Below are positions 15,301-27,400 of a DNA stretch of 64,000 bases, piece by piece. A model generated the notes under the pieces. That model saw only the letters and a list, made by a program, of their open reading frames with translations, was not told the origin of the DNA and made no database searches. The stretch spans positions 1,819,001 to 1,883,000 of the forward strand of contig OZ025281.1 of NCBI GenBank assembly GCA_964019165.1, in the 5' to 3' direction. Positions within the stretch are counted from its first letter, which is position 1; every line of letters starts with the position of its first letter. Made by a program: the position numbers and the translations under genes. This DNA comes from Mastigias papua (taxonomy: Eukaryota; Cnidaria; Scyphozoa; Rhizostomeae; Mastigiidae).

Positions 15301-18300
15301 TTACACTCAAAGACGCGATGTGCACCTACTGAAATAATGACCAGGACCGTTTAGCAGTATACATATGAATTTTATTTTGCAGGATATGAAACTCATGGTC
15401 TGGAAAATATACCAGACGAAGGTGGAGCCCTGCTGATATATTACCACGGAGCATTGCCTATTGATGTTTATTACATGATGGGGCGGATAAAAACAGCAAA
15501 GAAGAGAAATCTAAGAAATGTTGTTGCAGAGTTCTTATTTCATATTCCAGGTGCGAGTTTGCTTTGATTGGAGGTTGTTAACGCCGATAAAACCATATAT
15601 TTATATTGTCCAGTCTGCAGAGAATGGCCACAGCTCACTGAGTTCTCGCGAGCCAAAAGACATACTCAACAGACTGTGTTATTGTCAAATGTTCCCTGCT
15701 GTTTTTCACCTCTTTTTCACTATCAACGTCATTTATTTATATATCTATTCATTTATTTATTCATTCATTCGTTCATTCATTCATTCATTCATTCAGTCAG
15801 TCAGTCAGTCAGTCAGTCAGTCAGTCAGTCAGTCAGTCAGTCAGTCAGTCAGTCAGTCAGTCAGTCAGTCAGTCAGTCAGTCAGTCAGTCAGTCAGTCAT
15901 TCAATCCTTCATCCGTTCGACTTTCTTTCTATTGGTCTCCTGTGGTGTTTTCTTCATTTCTCGCAGCTACTCTCGTCTAAGAAGAAACCTCCTCATATTT
16001 CTCACTAACCTTCTTCCCAATTTTTAATCCCTGCAGGTTCATTCATTTATTCACTCGCTATTTAACCCTTCTTTCTCATAGTCAAATAATTGCAACATTT
16101 TAGGATCATGGCATACGGCCTAATCATGTCTTTAGTATCACTATTTGTAAAGAACCTCTTAGCTTGAGACGACCCAGTTATTGAGAGATATCTTAATTCA
16201 AGACGGTCCTGAACTAACGCACTGTTACTTTCAAATACTGCAGCTAACAAGTCGTTAGGAACTCACGAGATCATCCGAGTATCTGGTGATATGTGTCAAT
16301 TGGCTTCAAAGTAATTTTGAAACTCTGATACTTGTTATGTGGAAATCTCTCGAAGCTAGGGGTCATGTCGATTGATTTTGAAGTAAAAGAAGTGCAGCTG
16401 TTAAAACCCTTATAGAGATGCTGCAGACGAAAGATCTTGGGACTGTTGTTATAAGCTCAGCCATATATGAACTACAGCATCTTCTCCCCCGTTAGACAGT
16501 GTTGTTTGATGCAAATATGAGTATCCCGAAGGGATAGAAGTGATGCCTGTGTACAATGCTATGTTTTTGTATATCGAATTGACATTGCATGGGGGGGGGA
16601 GGGGGCTAAGGGTATACACTTTGATTGCTATCATGGGAAAAGGGATAGTAGTCGGGAGTTCATAAAAATTTATAGGTCTTTCAAGTACTTTTTGGCAGGT
16701 ATTTTAGCTAGTAAGGAAAAATCAAAACGGTCTTCATTCAGCAGAGTTGACAATTCTTTTCAACTGCTCGATGGTGTGGAATGCTATTTTTTTGCTGAGA
16801 TCAACTGGCCAGTTGTATATGATAGCATAACGCGGCGTTAACAGGACTTTTAAGCGAAAGAGAAGCATTTCTTACAATGATTTGTTAGACTGTTAAAAGG
16901 TGCTTGGGTATGTTAAGGTATGCTGCACCTGCAACATGGTTGATCGCATCACACATGTTTATAGATTTGAAAAGTCTGTTGGTACTACAGAACTTCACTG
17001 TAGCACGAAAAAGCGGGAACATTCTTTTAGCATACTGAAAGCTTTTTTGTCCGACACTCGTCAGATTTCCTCTTTATTCTTTGTCAGCAATAGTCATTTT
17101 TCTTTTCTAAACAGAATCCTTCATACGCTCTAGGGTTTCAAATTTTAATGGATGTATTTGGGTGCGTCACTGGGCCTATAGACGAATGTGTCAATATATT
17201 AAAGGTAAGCAAATCCTCATGTAGACAATTATTTTCTCCAAAATATCACTAATCATGTTCTCTAGTTTTTATTATGAAAACTCGTGGGTACACAGGAAAG
17301 ATTGGTATTAATCTTGAAGGGGGTAAGTAGGCTTAGTGGCCTGCTGTACTTGGAATCAGAGTATGAAAGCCATGACGAAAAACATTTTGATGACCACAAC
17401 AGAAAGAACAAGCATGCTTATAAGTATTTTTTCATTTAGTTGACAAATCCATGTTGATCAGACGAAACCGTGTCAGTTATCGATAAATCCTCAGCTAAAT
17501 AGCAAAGGAAAATAGGGGGCTTTATGACCTAGGTAATTAGATTTTCCTCTTTCTTGAATTGTCTCATTATCATTGTGTTGTACTGTACACCGGGGAAGGA
17601 TCCCTTGAAAATCATCATTTGCTGAAAGGCTACCGTTGTTAAATAGCTAACTAGAAGAACAGTTATGTGGCTTAACATCATTACAACTTCTTTCCCCGTG
17701 CTGCAATGCAATGCTTCAAAGTTGTTTTATATCTTTGTTGTTATCAGTGTGTTCTACAGACTGATTTTATTACACTTTGAAACAAAATTGAGAAAGCATG
17801 CAATCAATTATCAAAATTAGTGCCAGATTGGCCTTGCTTACCGTTGGATTGATCCTGATTAACGGTAGATTGTCCATGTTTATCGTTGGATTGATCCTGA
17901 TTAACGGTAGATTGACCATGTTTATCTTTAGATTAATCTTGATTAATTCCTGAATCACTGAAAATTAATTTTGCGACCTTATTTGGATTTTATCGTTTTC
18001 AGAATGGAGAGCTGCTGGCAATATCGCCGGGGGGCGTCAGAGAAGCTCTGTTTTCTGATGAGAATTATAAAATGATTTGGAATTCAAGAATAGGATTTGC
18101 AAAAGTTGCCTTAAAAGCTCAAGTTGTAAGTAGTGTTCATGTAAATTACATTTTTCATAAGAGAGTGAATCGGTTCGTATAGAATATTTTAAAATTTGAC
18201 CGATGCCCAATACATTTATTTGCGATTGAGAATCTTCATGTAATGACATTCTTTTCATGACAAATGTAGACGCTGCCTGAAAGGGTTGACTTACGACATC

Positions 18301-19961
18301 AACACCTAGTTTTTATCATTGACCATCATTGGTGAATCTGTCATCAGTTGAATCCCTCATCGTTAGTCGAGTAATCATTAGATAAGGAGTTGAAGATCAG
18401 ACATTAGAGTACTAGATGTGAGTGTTGTAATAACAAAAATTCATGTTCACTGCAACAAATACTAAATGTAACAAGTCCGTGAAAACAACTTTACGAATAC
18501 ACCTCTTACCTTACGTTTGGTGACCCCCCCTCCCACCCCAATCTCTTAATATTTTTTGTTCCTGTTTTGCAGCCTGTTATTCCAGTGTTTACACAAAATG
18601 TAAGGGAATCTTTCAGAACACTAAAGATGGGAAGAAGTAAGTAAATCAAATGGATTCTTCTCCTCTTCGTATAAGGTATTCTTCGTAAGAGGATGGGTCA
18701 CATATCTGGATATGGCCACATTATCAATAGATTAAAAACGATGTGTTAGAGAATTTTCAAGCTCAATATTACAAGCAAATGAGTTTATGTAAGTAAATAA
18801 GGCCAAATATAATAGAAATAGCTGGCTTTGAGGTAAAGTGCCCTGTTTCTGTCAGAAGCTGGCATTGGAAAGATAACTGTTGTGAAATGTCTATGCTTTG
18901 AGATAAATGATTCTCCCACAGAGGCACAATGTTTGAGTTGTCTCCTGTTTTGCAATGGGTTAAAAGTTTCATCTCAATTTTTCTCTGCAACTTCTCCTAT
19001 CATCATATAGCATATTCGTTTGCTCGTGATTAATTCGTAGTCATTTCAATACAGGACTGTTTAGGTGGATTTATGAGAAGACTAAATGCCCAATAGTACC
19101 GATTTGGGGAGGATTTCCAGTAAAATTAAGGTACGAGATTTGTTTGTGACAATTTCGTTAGAACTTATAACATCTGTTATTTGTGGCTATAATCCTAGGA
19201 TGATTACTTTCATTAACTTTTATAATCACCATACTCCCATCTGCTGTTTTCATTTTTAGGCTTTACGTTCATTGCTAATGATTATTATTCGAATTTCACT
19301 CTCTCCGATTTGTAATCCTGATGTTAACCAATTTATTTATTGTTTCATTTCTATATCTTTACAACTCGGCAATATTTGCTTCAACTCAATCGTATTTCAG
19401 GACATACTTTGGCAAGCCAATTCATATCGATCCAACTCTTAAGCCAGAAGAAATTGCCAGATGTGTAAGTGTTCTATGTCTAAACTGTACACCACAGCTG
19501 CTCCCTATGTTATACAACATAGGCTGTTCTTCCTTGCTTCCTTTCGTCCTTCTTTCTGTTTTCATCTCCTCCCAATCTCTTCTCTCTTCACCCCTCTTCC
19601 CTCCATTCATCCATCCCTTTATCTTGCCATTTTTTATTCATGAAAACAATCTACGTACTACCACCCATAGTGGGAGAGAACATTTCCACACCCCCTGTAG
19701 CTACTTTCTCTACCTCTGTTTCTGGTCCTCATATTTCTCTTTTCTCTCAGCGCCTATTAACTCATTATGTTCATGTTCACAAAACTTTTAGTGGTTTCCT
19801 CACTGGGAGCCTTCCTAAACTTTTGTTTGATTCTGACTTATTGTGCTTTCTAGGTCCACAAAGAAATTCAAGCGTTGATTTCAGAGCACCAGCGACTGCC
19901 GGGTAGCATTTTAAGAGGATTAAAAGAGAGAATTCTTAGCACAAAGAGTAAACAAGCGTAA
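9340..19961 (+). CDS. TMEM68: TMEM68-like diacylglycerol/lipid acyltransferase, 8 coding exons
   Basis: Coding exons: 9340-9679, 15383-15550, 17134-17204, 18003-18125, 18573-18636, 19055-19130, 19401-19464 and 19854-19961. All phases join, giving 337 aa, close to vertebrate TMEM68 (about 325). Two hydrophobic segments lie near residues 22-43 and 49-76. The acyltransferase domain starts at about 114. Its active-site block is YYHGALPID (His135, Asp141), followed by ISPGGVREAL (200-209), IPVFTQNVRESFR and WGGFPVKLR. TMEM68 (DIESL) is an ER-membrane acyltransferase of the DGAT2/PlsC-like group that makes triacylglycerol independently of DGAT1/2. The start ATG lies in a short exon context (ACATGG) with no upstream in-frame coding seen. 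Exon 3 begins a few bases after an interspersed repeat. Confidence 0.94.
10721..11029. mobile_element. MITE with imperfect terminal inverted repeats
   Basis: Left end ACCGTAAATCCTCGAAGTTG; right end read backwards gives GCCGTTAATCCTCCAATTGG, so the termini are inverted copies of each other. The interior carries repeated GGGGGCTTATTC blocks. It is about 310 bp, non-coding, in TMEM68 intron 1. A degraded relative lies at 4921. Confidence 0.65.
11232..11577. mobile_element. hAT-like MITE with internal 8-bp tandem repeat
   Basis: Ends are CAGACCTGTCAACC on the left and, inverted, CAGATCTGTCAATT on the right. Inside, GGGAGACC is repeated about four times at 11489-11520 and a matching CTCCCGG follows, so the right half can fold on itself. 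The flanks do not show a clear 8-bp duplication, so the hAT assignment is tentative. It lies in TMEM68 intron 1. Confidence 0.6.
11875..12242. mobile_element. MITE of the TTTTTTATAAGAA family, copy A
   Basis: Terminal motif TTTTTTATAAGAAAACC at the left and an inverted AT-rich partner at the right. Internal landmarks are GAGCCTCA, TTTTCTTAAG, and GCTTGCAAAGAATGAGCTAA next to ATATCGATTTCTGG. The same landmarks recur at 39690-39930 and, inverted, at 60519-60778. Confidence 0.6.
13672..14045. repeat. degraded copies of the TTATAAGAA repeat family
   Basis: Contains TTGTTATAAGAA, GCCTCAATATTCTTAAAC, and later ATTATTCTTAAGTTATTCTT and ATTCTTATAGACAGTATTCT. The second half closely resembles 41285-41400 and 63310-63395. 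It is short and non-coding, in TMEM68 intron 1. Confidence 0.45.
14966..15132. mobile_element. short MITE with TA target duplication
   Basis: Left terminus AGGGCTGTTCAATAATTACG; right terminus inverted gives GGGGCTGTTCAGTAATTACG, continuing into CACGC on both sides. The element is flanked on both sides by TA (14964-14965 and 15133-15134), the pattern of Tc1/mariner-type insertion. It is about 167 bp, non-coding, in TMEM68 intron 1. Confidence 0.75.
15745..15905. repeat. (TTCA)n then (GTCA)n microsatellite
   Basis: TTCA tetramers switch at about 15794 to an uninterrupted CAGT/GTCA run of about 26 units up to 15898. It begins about 195 bases after TMEM68 exon 2. Confidence 0.97.
16968..17075. 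repeat. interspersed repeat, relative of 31137-31243
   Basis: Shares about 100 bases with 31137-31243, for example GAAAAGTCTGTTGGTAC, ACAGAACTTCACT and CACGAAAA. It ends about 60 bases before TMEM68 exon 3. Confidence 0.6.
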
Positions 19962-20216
19962 AGTTCTAGGATCAAAGATAAAATGTTTATTTGTTAGCAT
20001 GTTGAATATTTCAAAGGCATAAGAGCATATTGTGCCTGTTTTTCCAGTTTCCATTCATATTTTCTATAATTTTAAACTCTGTTTATATTGTTGAGAACGA
20101 ATAGTCTTTAGAGCAATAAGCAATGTAGCTAAATTGCAATTTAGCATCTCGAATGCATTTCAAACGAAGTAATATATATTGGAACTGCCCTGAAGTGAGT
20201 ACTTACAATGGACGCC

Positions 20217-20222
20217 AATAAA
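20217..20222 (+). other. candidate polyadenylation signal of TMEM68
   Basis: AATAAA about 256 bases after the TMEM68 stop, just before the long TCA microsatellite. Confidence 0.4.
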
Positions 20223-20307
20223 CTGAATTGGCCATTCTCTATTAGCAATAGAGCTTATCCCTCTGTTACAATTTTCACCTCTTTAGTGGGGACTGTCTCT
20301 GGAACAG

Positions 20308-20496
<189 letters not shown>

Positions 20497-21480
20497 GAAT
20501 TTAGTCAAAGTATGATATTTGCAACAGGAATGGCTAAACTGCAGCTAAGTTAGGCCTGCTCCGTATATGCAATGTACAAGGATGCAGAAGAGTACAGTAT
20601 TTTCAAAGAATATAATCTATACTTAGAGATACATAGAAACTCACAAGCTACGTAAATATGAATAGAGGGTAACGATACAAAAAGATTGATTCGGCCATTC
20701 CATTTGTCTTCTATTCTATCAAAAGCTCGACATTTTGAATATCTATTTTGCAATGGTACTCAAAGATCGATATTCATTGGGAGCTTAACAGCAACAACAT
20801 TGAATTCAGGGAACGTTTTGTGACAACTTTCTCATTTGATTTGTTTTTATTATCTTAAGCCGATGCTAAGCATTCCGCACATTTCAGAATATGTATTACA
20901 TTACAATGTAGATAACGTAGTGTTGTATTGCTTTACCAAATATCATGGCTAAACTCTGATCATTCCAGCAATATATGTAGTTGCTGGATAACCTCTTAAA
21001 GAGGACGACCGTGCTTTTTAGTGAACCTATTGTTAATATCACTTTTACAACCTGGCATTATTTTTCTGTTGAAACTCTGGGGTACGATCTCATTCGGGTG
21101 GGTTATTTTCTTAAACTTTCACTTTAAAATAAATGGACTCGTGATAGCAGTCATTTCTTCTATTCTCTCTCTTGCCTATGTTTTCTGTGTGCCAACCATT
21201 TGGTACAGACGTCAGAAAATATGGGCGCTCGTAACATTGATAATATGCTGTTGCTTTCTGTGAAAACCTATCACAAAACATTCTCATATGCATCTTAGCA
21301 ACTTGAGAGTTTTAACAGCGCAGGAAAGATATTTTTTATTTTAAATGTGCTCCAAACTCCGCACAGATTGAAAACGAGACAAATGAAATATTGCGCCTGT
21401 CGTTACATTTGGTTTGTGAGAGGTGCTGTGTCATTGCCAAAGAAAGATACCAAACACTTGGTAAAAGTTAGCTTTGGATA
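20497..21480. other. intergenic stretch TMEM68-PSMB2, likely PSMB2 promoter side
   Basis: I see no supported gene. An open frame at 21021-21263 is hydrophobic but lacks an ATG start and any motif. The PSMB2 promoter should lie in the right half; no clear element is visible. Confidence 0.45.
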
Positions 21481-24400
21481 ATGGAGTTTCTCGTTGGAAT
21501 AGTTGGGGATGGTTTTGTTCTCGTTGCATCTGATAGAAATGGTGGAAGAGGAATTGTGAGAATGAAAGACGGTATGAGCTCATATCGACACATTTAGTTA
21601 GTTTGAATGGCCTATTAATCTCTCTGCTATAATAGAATGGTATGTGGTGACACAGGCCAACAAATGACATATTACTTGTATGCTAGAGGCAATTGACATG
21701 TGTGTGAACTTGATGGTTGTGGTTACAGTGCTCTATCAAGATTCTTGCATCAGAACTAAACTACTTCTCACCAATGGTTCTTAATTCAACTTGTATGAAA
21801 TCACAACACCGCTTTGCTCTTAAATATTAAACCTGAATTAGATAATTTGTGATGCAGTTTGTGTCGAGACATAACGTTTATGAACTTGAAGATCTATATT
21901 GAATATACCAATGGATGACAAATTATGGAGCAAACTCAACAGAGTGAGACTGTCAAAGGAGATATCCTCCATCCATGATATTTTATAAACATAATAAGCC
22001 AATTATGAGTTTTTCATTACCTTGTAGATCAGGACAAAATGTTCAAGTTGAACAGTAAAGCATTGATGCTTGTCAGTGGGGAATCTGGTGATACCACATA
22101 CTTTGCAGAATACATAGAAAAGAATGTTAGTTTATACAAAGTTATAAATGGTTAGTATTTGCATTCTGGAAGTTGAATTGAATTGAATGAAAGCTGCTAC
22201 CGTTAATACAGCTTGAAGTACCTGTGCATGTATTGATCTATATTTGTAGGAGCATCCAGTATAGGCCTTGTGCCTGTAGATGTATTTATCAATAGTCAAC
22301 AATCAAAAGTAACTAAATAAGTCTACATAGTTATCTATCATAAGCTATTAAATAAGTCTAGAATCTGTGATGTAACTGTGATACATTTGTAATGTAATTT
22401 CTGCCTTGTGGTTTATCAAAACTTGTGTAGTTTCTGTATTCTAACCATTTATCTAGACTTGAAACTTTTGTGCCACTGCCTAATTTAGAGTGGTCTTGGA
22501 AATTTACATTGTGGTCTTTGACAACGAAATTAGTGGGGAGAAACAGGACACTTTAATATGTTTAGGCTTCATTACCAGGTGTGTTATCATTTTCCCTGAG
22601 AATCAAGGGGTGTGATTTGCAAAAATTTCATCCAGTGGTAGGCCCCTGGACTCCCTGGATGCAATGAAGTTTATATAATTGTTTTATGATTCCCATTTTG
22701 ATTTTCTTTTCCATCTTTATGGGGTAGATCATTTGTATGTTATAGTTTGTTTGAATGTTTTTCTCATTTGACCTTGTCTGATGTATACTTGTTTTAATGT
22801 TAATTTTGTCATCTGTTTCTGTTACAGGCTATGAGCTGACTCCTCATGCAACAGCAAATTTTACAAGAAAAATGATGTCAGATTACCTACGGAGTCGTGT
22901 AAGTATTTTTTCTAGAATAAATTGAAGTTTGACAAAACAGCAGTGTCAGAAATTTATAGTAAAATATTCATTCCATTTGGGTGTGAATATTAGGGAGGCT
23001 GCTGCTATGTACACAATGCAATTTTTATACTGAGGAATTAACTCTTATACCATGGCATAAACAGTGGGGATATCTTAGTAGTAATGACAAAGTCTAGATC
23101 AGGTGTGGGCATCCTAAAGCCTCTTGGCCACATTCTGGCCTGTGGCAGGGATTTTTGTGACCAGTGAGCAGATAGTTTTATTTTTGTTCACTTCTTTGTA
23201 CTGAAAATAGTTTAGATTTGACAGATTCTAACTAATGCAAGTTGTGCTTTGTTAACTGCATGCTTGGCCTGCTTAAAGAAAAGATTTGATGTATCTACCC
23301 CATTCTCTTAAAAGGTTGCCCTCCCTTAATTATCTGACAAGCTGTTTTATTGGGAGGCTTCTATTATTTACCCAAGAGTAGTAAGCTTTGATATCAAAGA
23401 ATTAGTTGTTTTGAATTGTTCAATTTTTGTAAGTCTGTGGCCTATTTTTAAGCTCCATCAAATTGCCCCATAGCCGGATCTATCAACTATATGTAGCAAA
23501 GCTAGCCAAGGTTCCCTAGGATATAAGACCTTCTATTGAAGTTTGTGAATTCATAGATTAGCAATTAGCACATTCAATGCTTTTTTATTTTTGGGACAAA
23601 TGTTCCTTAATGTCTATTTGCTTGAAATATGTTACTCAGGCTCCAGGTTAAGTGTCAAAGAGCTCCACATGTTGCTCATGGGCTGTGGTTTGGCCACTGC
23701 TGCACTAGAGTGTTGACAATGTATCTATTTAACCCCTGTGTTTGATCATAACTGTCTTTATTTTAGACCCCATATTTTGTTAACTTGTTATTGGCTGGTA
23801 TGGATGATGATGATGGACCATCTTTGTATCACATGGACTATTGCGGTGCCTTGGCAAAGGTATGTTTTTAAGATTTTAGAATAAGTCTGTGTACTATGTG
23901 TTCTTCAATTGACACCCCCACCTCTTTCCAATATCCCTCTCTAATAAACATTCCTTCCAAATTTGAAAAAATTTACTTTTGGAGTAAACTTCCCTCTTTA
24001 CTAGATGCTCCCTTGTAGTAAAGGTTTATCTGAAATCTACTAGTTTCATGAACCCCATAGGTATTTATTGACGAAAATAAGGTAGTTTTCTTGCTGAGGT
24101 ATAATGCTTTCATTTCTGACAGTTTAGTTATGATTGCTGTTAAGTTTGTTTATTGCTTTTATCAGTTTATTTTTATGAAAAATATTTGTTAATTGCTAAG
24201 ATGAGACTTTCTGATGCTTATTTAATATCAATGGTTTAACATCTTTTTTGTGTTTTAATTTTAAGGTCCCATTTGCTGCGCATGGTTATGGCTCATTTTT
24301 CTCAATGAGTACAATGGACAGATATTACAAACCAGGTAACACAATTAAGTTACCATGCATATCTAAAGTAGAGTATTTATGCTGCAATTATATTGCAGTA

Positions 24401-27400
24401 CCGGGGTGAATCTGAGGGTGTATCTCCAGAAGAACTTCAGTGCAGAGTGTCAAGTCAGAGGTATTTTAGGACAATGTCTTGGTGCAGACTTATGCTGCCA
24501 GCAATTTCAGTGCAACCTGTCCCTCCGTCTGCTTATAGTTTAAACCCTTTATGTCCTATTCAAGATGTTTTTGGTGCAGATGAATCTGCACAAGTCATGC
24601 TTGTGGTGCAGAAAAAAATTGCTGATGAAAAATGGGCACACATTGAACATCAGATTCACTGAAAGTCAGATTTACCCTGGTAATGTGCCTCTGTTGTATA
24701 TATTCTTTCAACCAGTGTTTTGCCTCGTTTGGAACTATCAACTTACTACACAATGGCTTGAGTGGTAGAGAGAAAGTTTGAGGAATAACCTATAAGTAAC
24801 TTTGGTTCACAGTTGGAATGTGAAGACATAGCCAGCCATAAGGATGGGGGTACTCAAGGACAGTAAAATTCTGCTACTAACTTGTGAACTAACTTGCTTG
24901 CCTCTTTCTTATTTGCTTACTTACTTTCTTACTTACTACTTTGGCTCATTTTATTGAGCAGAAAAGAATTATAATTCAAATCTTTCCATGTTTGTCATTT
25001 GTGTATCAAAATGTATGCATATCCCTTTGTGATTTCAGATGTATCAAGCTAAGCTAAGAATGATAGGACTATTATATTTAGTAAAACTAATTATAATGTA
25101 ATATTAGTACAAATATAATTTCATATCATATATCATATATCATATATCATATATCATATATCATATATCATATATCATATATCATATATCAATCATATCA
25201 TATCATATCATATCATATCATATCATATCATATCATATCATATCATATCATATCATATCATATCATATCATATCATATATCATATATCATATATCATATC
25301 ATATCATATCATATCATATCATATCATATCATATCATATCATATCATATCATATCATATCATATCATATCATATCATATATAACGTATCAGTAGACATAA
25401 TTATTGATCATTTATTTGTGGTTAGTTGCAGTTAGTTTTCTATTGATCATTTGTCAGACAGTTGCGAGGAAGGATATTTGCAATAAACTTTTGATGGTAA
25501 AGTGTTTGACTGAAATCAAAAGCTGTATGACTATATTGCAGATAATGTTTTATAGGTCCTTTATCTTTTGTTTGTGTTTGTCATAAGTATTTATCATTAT
25601 TGTTATTCTTTGTTTTTTAATTGCTGTCTTGCAGGCCTATCGAAAGATGATGCATTGGCACTCTTGTATAAAGTCCTGGCTGAGGTAAGTTGATAGCAAG
25701 GCAGTTCGTTTTCACACCACTGTCCCTGCTGTCCCGTCACCCTCCCCTCCCCAACTGACTCTTTTATAGGTTGAATGTGTCCAATTGCAGATACCTTAGT
25801 GGTAAATTATAAGCAATATCTATGAGGCCAATAGACCTTTAACCTAATTACGTCACGCGCGCAATGCATCTCGGTAGTTGTGGTCACGCATTTTGCGTTG
25901 TTGTTGCTTTCTATAGTTAAATTGCCGCGAATTTGCTACACGATGTCTGAAAAAAGCTCTTATTCTGGTGAATGTTCAAACAGCAATCAACTCCCTAGTT
26001 TTTTTAAAAACTCTTGCACGGGTACTAATTCTGTGAATGAGGATACTGATCAAAGCATTATTTCTGTGGTTGAAAGTGAGGGAAATATTTCACGTAAAAA
26101 CTGGAGTAAGTCACTTCAGCACTTTCCAGGATTTTCTGAAAGCAACATCGAAGAAGCACTTATCAAGCAACCAGGCTGCTTCTCAAAACGTCACAATGCC
26201 CCAAAAGCATACAAGAGCAAAAAACTAGGATACAGGCTTTGGAAAGAAGGATTTGTTCGGAGCATCTATGTAAAGCCCAATGTTCAGGGATCAGTGAATA
26301 TGTTCTTGGTCAAATGCAGAGTACATGCCTCGATGAAAAATGTTTCATATAATGTATATGTGCGTCTCAATCAAGGAAGTGGTGACCTCATTTACTCTAA
26401 GTGTAGCTGCAAAGCTGGTCAAGGAGGTTGCTGTAAGCATGTGGCAGCTCTTCTGTTTTCCCTGGTCGACTATTCAAACCTGGGTTATACAGTAGTGCCT
26501 GATACATTGACTTGCACACAAGTTTCTCAAAAGTGGCATGTGCCTACATCAACTACTATGACTTCATCAAAAGCTGTAAAGTTTGATGATGTTGTATTTC
26601 GAAAAGATGAGCCAAATAAATATAGGAAAAGGCCATTTCTAAATGACGCACGTAGAAATTATTGTGCAGTGCCACCATTTGCTCAACAGATGACCAGTGA
26701 AACACTTGAACAATTGACAAAGGACTTGAGTAATGCTGGTAGAGCTCCAAATTTCTGTAAGGCTGTACAGTCCAACCTGTGTCAGCCAACTCAATTTTTT
26801 AAAACATCCTCAGCCACTAGACAGTGTGAGGCATCACATAAAACTGTTTCAAAGGCCTTTACAACAGGCTTGATATGTAGTATTTTTGACAACATTAAAA
26901 GTGAAAATGTCCTAATGGGAGGCAACATATTGCTTGAAGACTATACAGCAAATGATGTTCAATTGTTGGTTGGCCTATCAATGGAACAGGCCATACAAAT
27001 TTGCGTGGATACACAGAAGCAGGGAGAAGTTCCAGCTTGGTATGAAGAAAGGCAAAAAAGAATAACTGCATCACACTTTGGGAAGATAATAAATAGACGC
27101 AAAAGCATTGAGCCCAAAACTATCAAGAATCAAATATTGACATCAAATAAAGTATTGTCTGAAAATATGCCTGCACCTTTGAAATGGGGAATTGAAAATG
27201 AAGCCAATGCAATTAAGAAATACACTGCAAAGTATTCAGTATTGGAAAATTTGGAAGTTGAACAGTGTGGATTGGTAATAAACCCTGCTATTCCTTGGCT
27301 TGGCTGCAGTCCTGATGGAATTTTAGCAAAAGAAAATGTACCAGTTGGCTGCATTGAGGTAAAGTGCCCCTATTCAAAAAGGGGAATAGCAATAGCAAAA

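Noticed and set aside
21021..21263. Small hydrophobic membrane protein between TMEM68 and PSMB2
   Set aside because: No ATG start, no recognisable family; hydrophobic frames are common in T-rich DNA.
24393..24662. 89-aa frame in PSMB2 intron 5
   Set aside because: It lies between two well-supported exons and has no motif; PSMB2 exon 5 joins exon 6 in phase without it.
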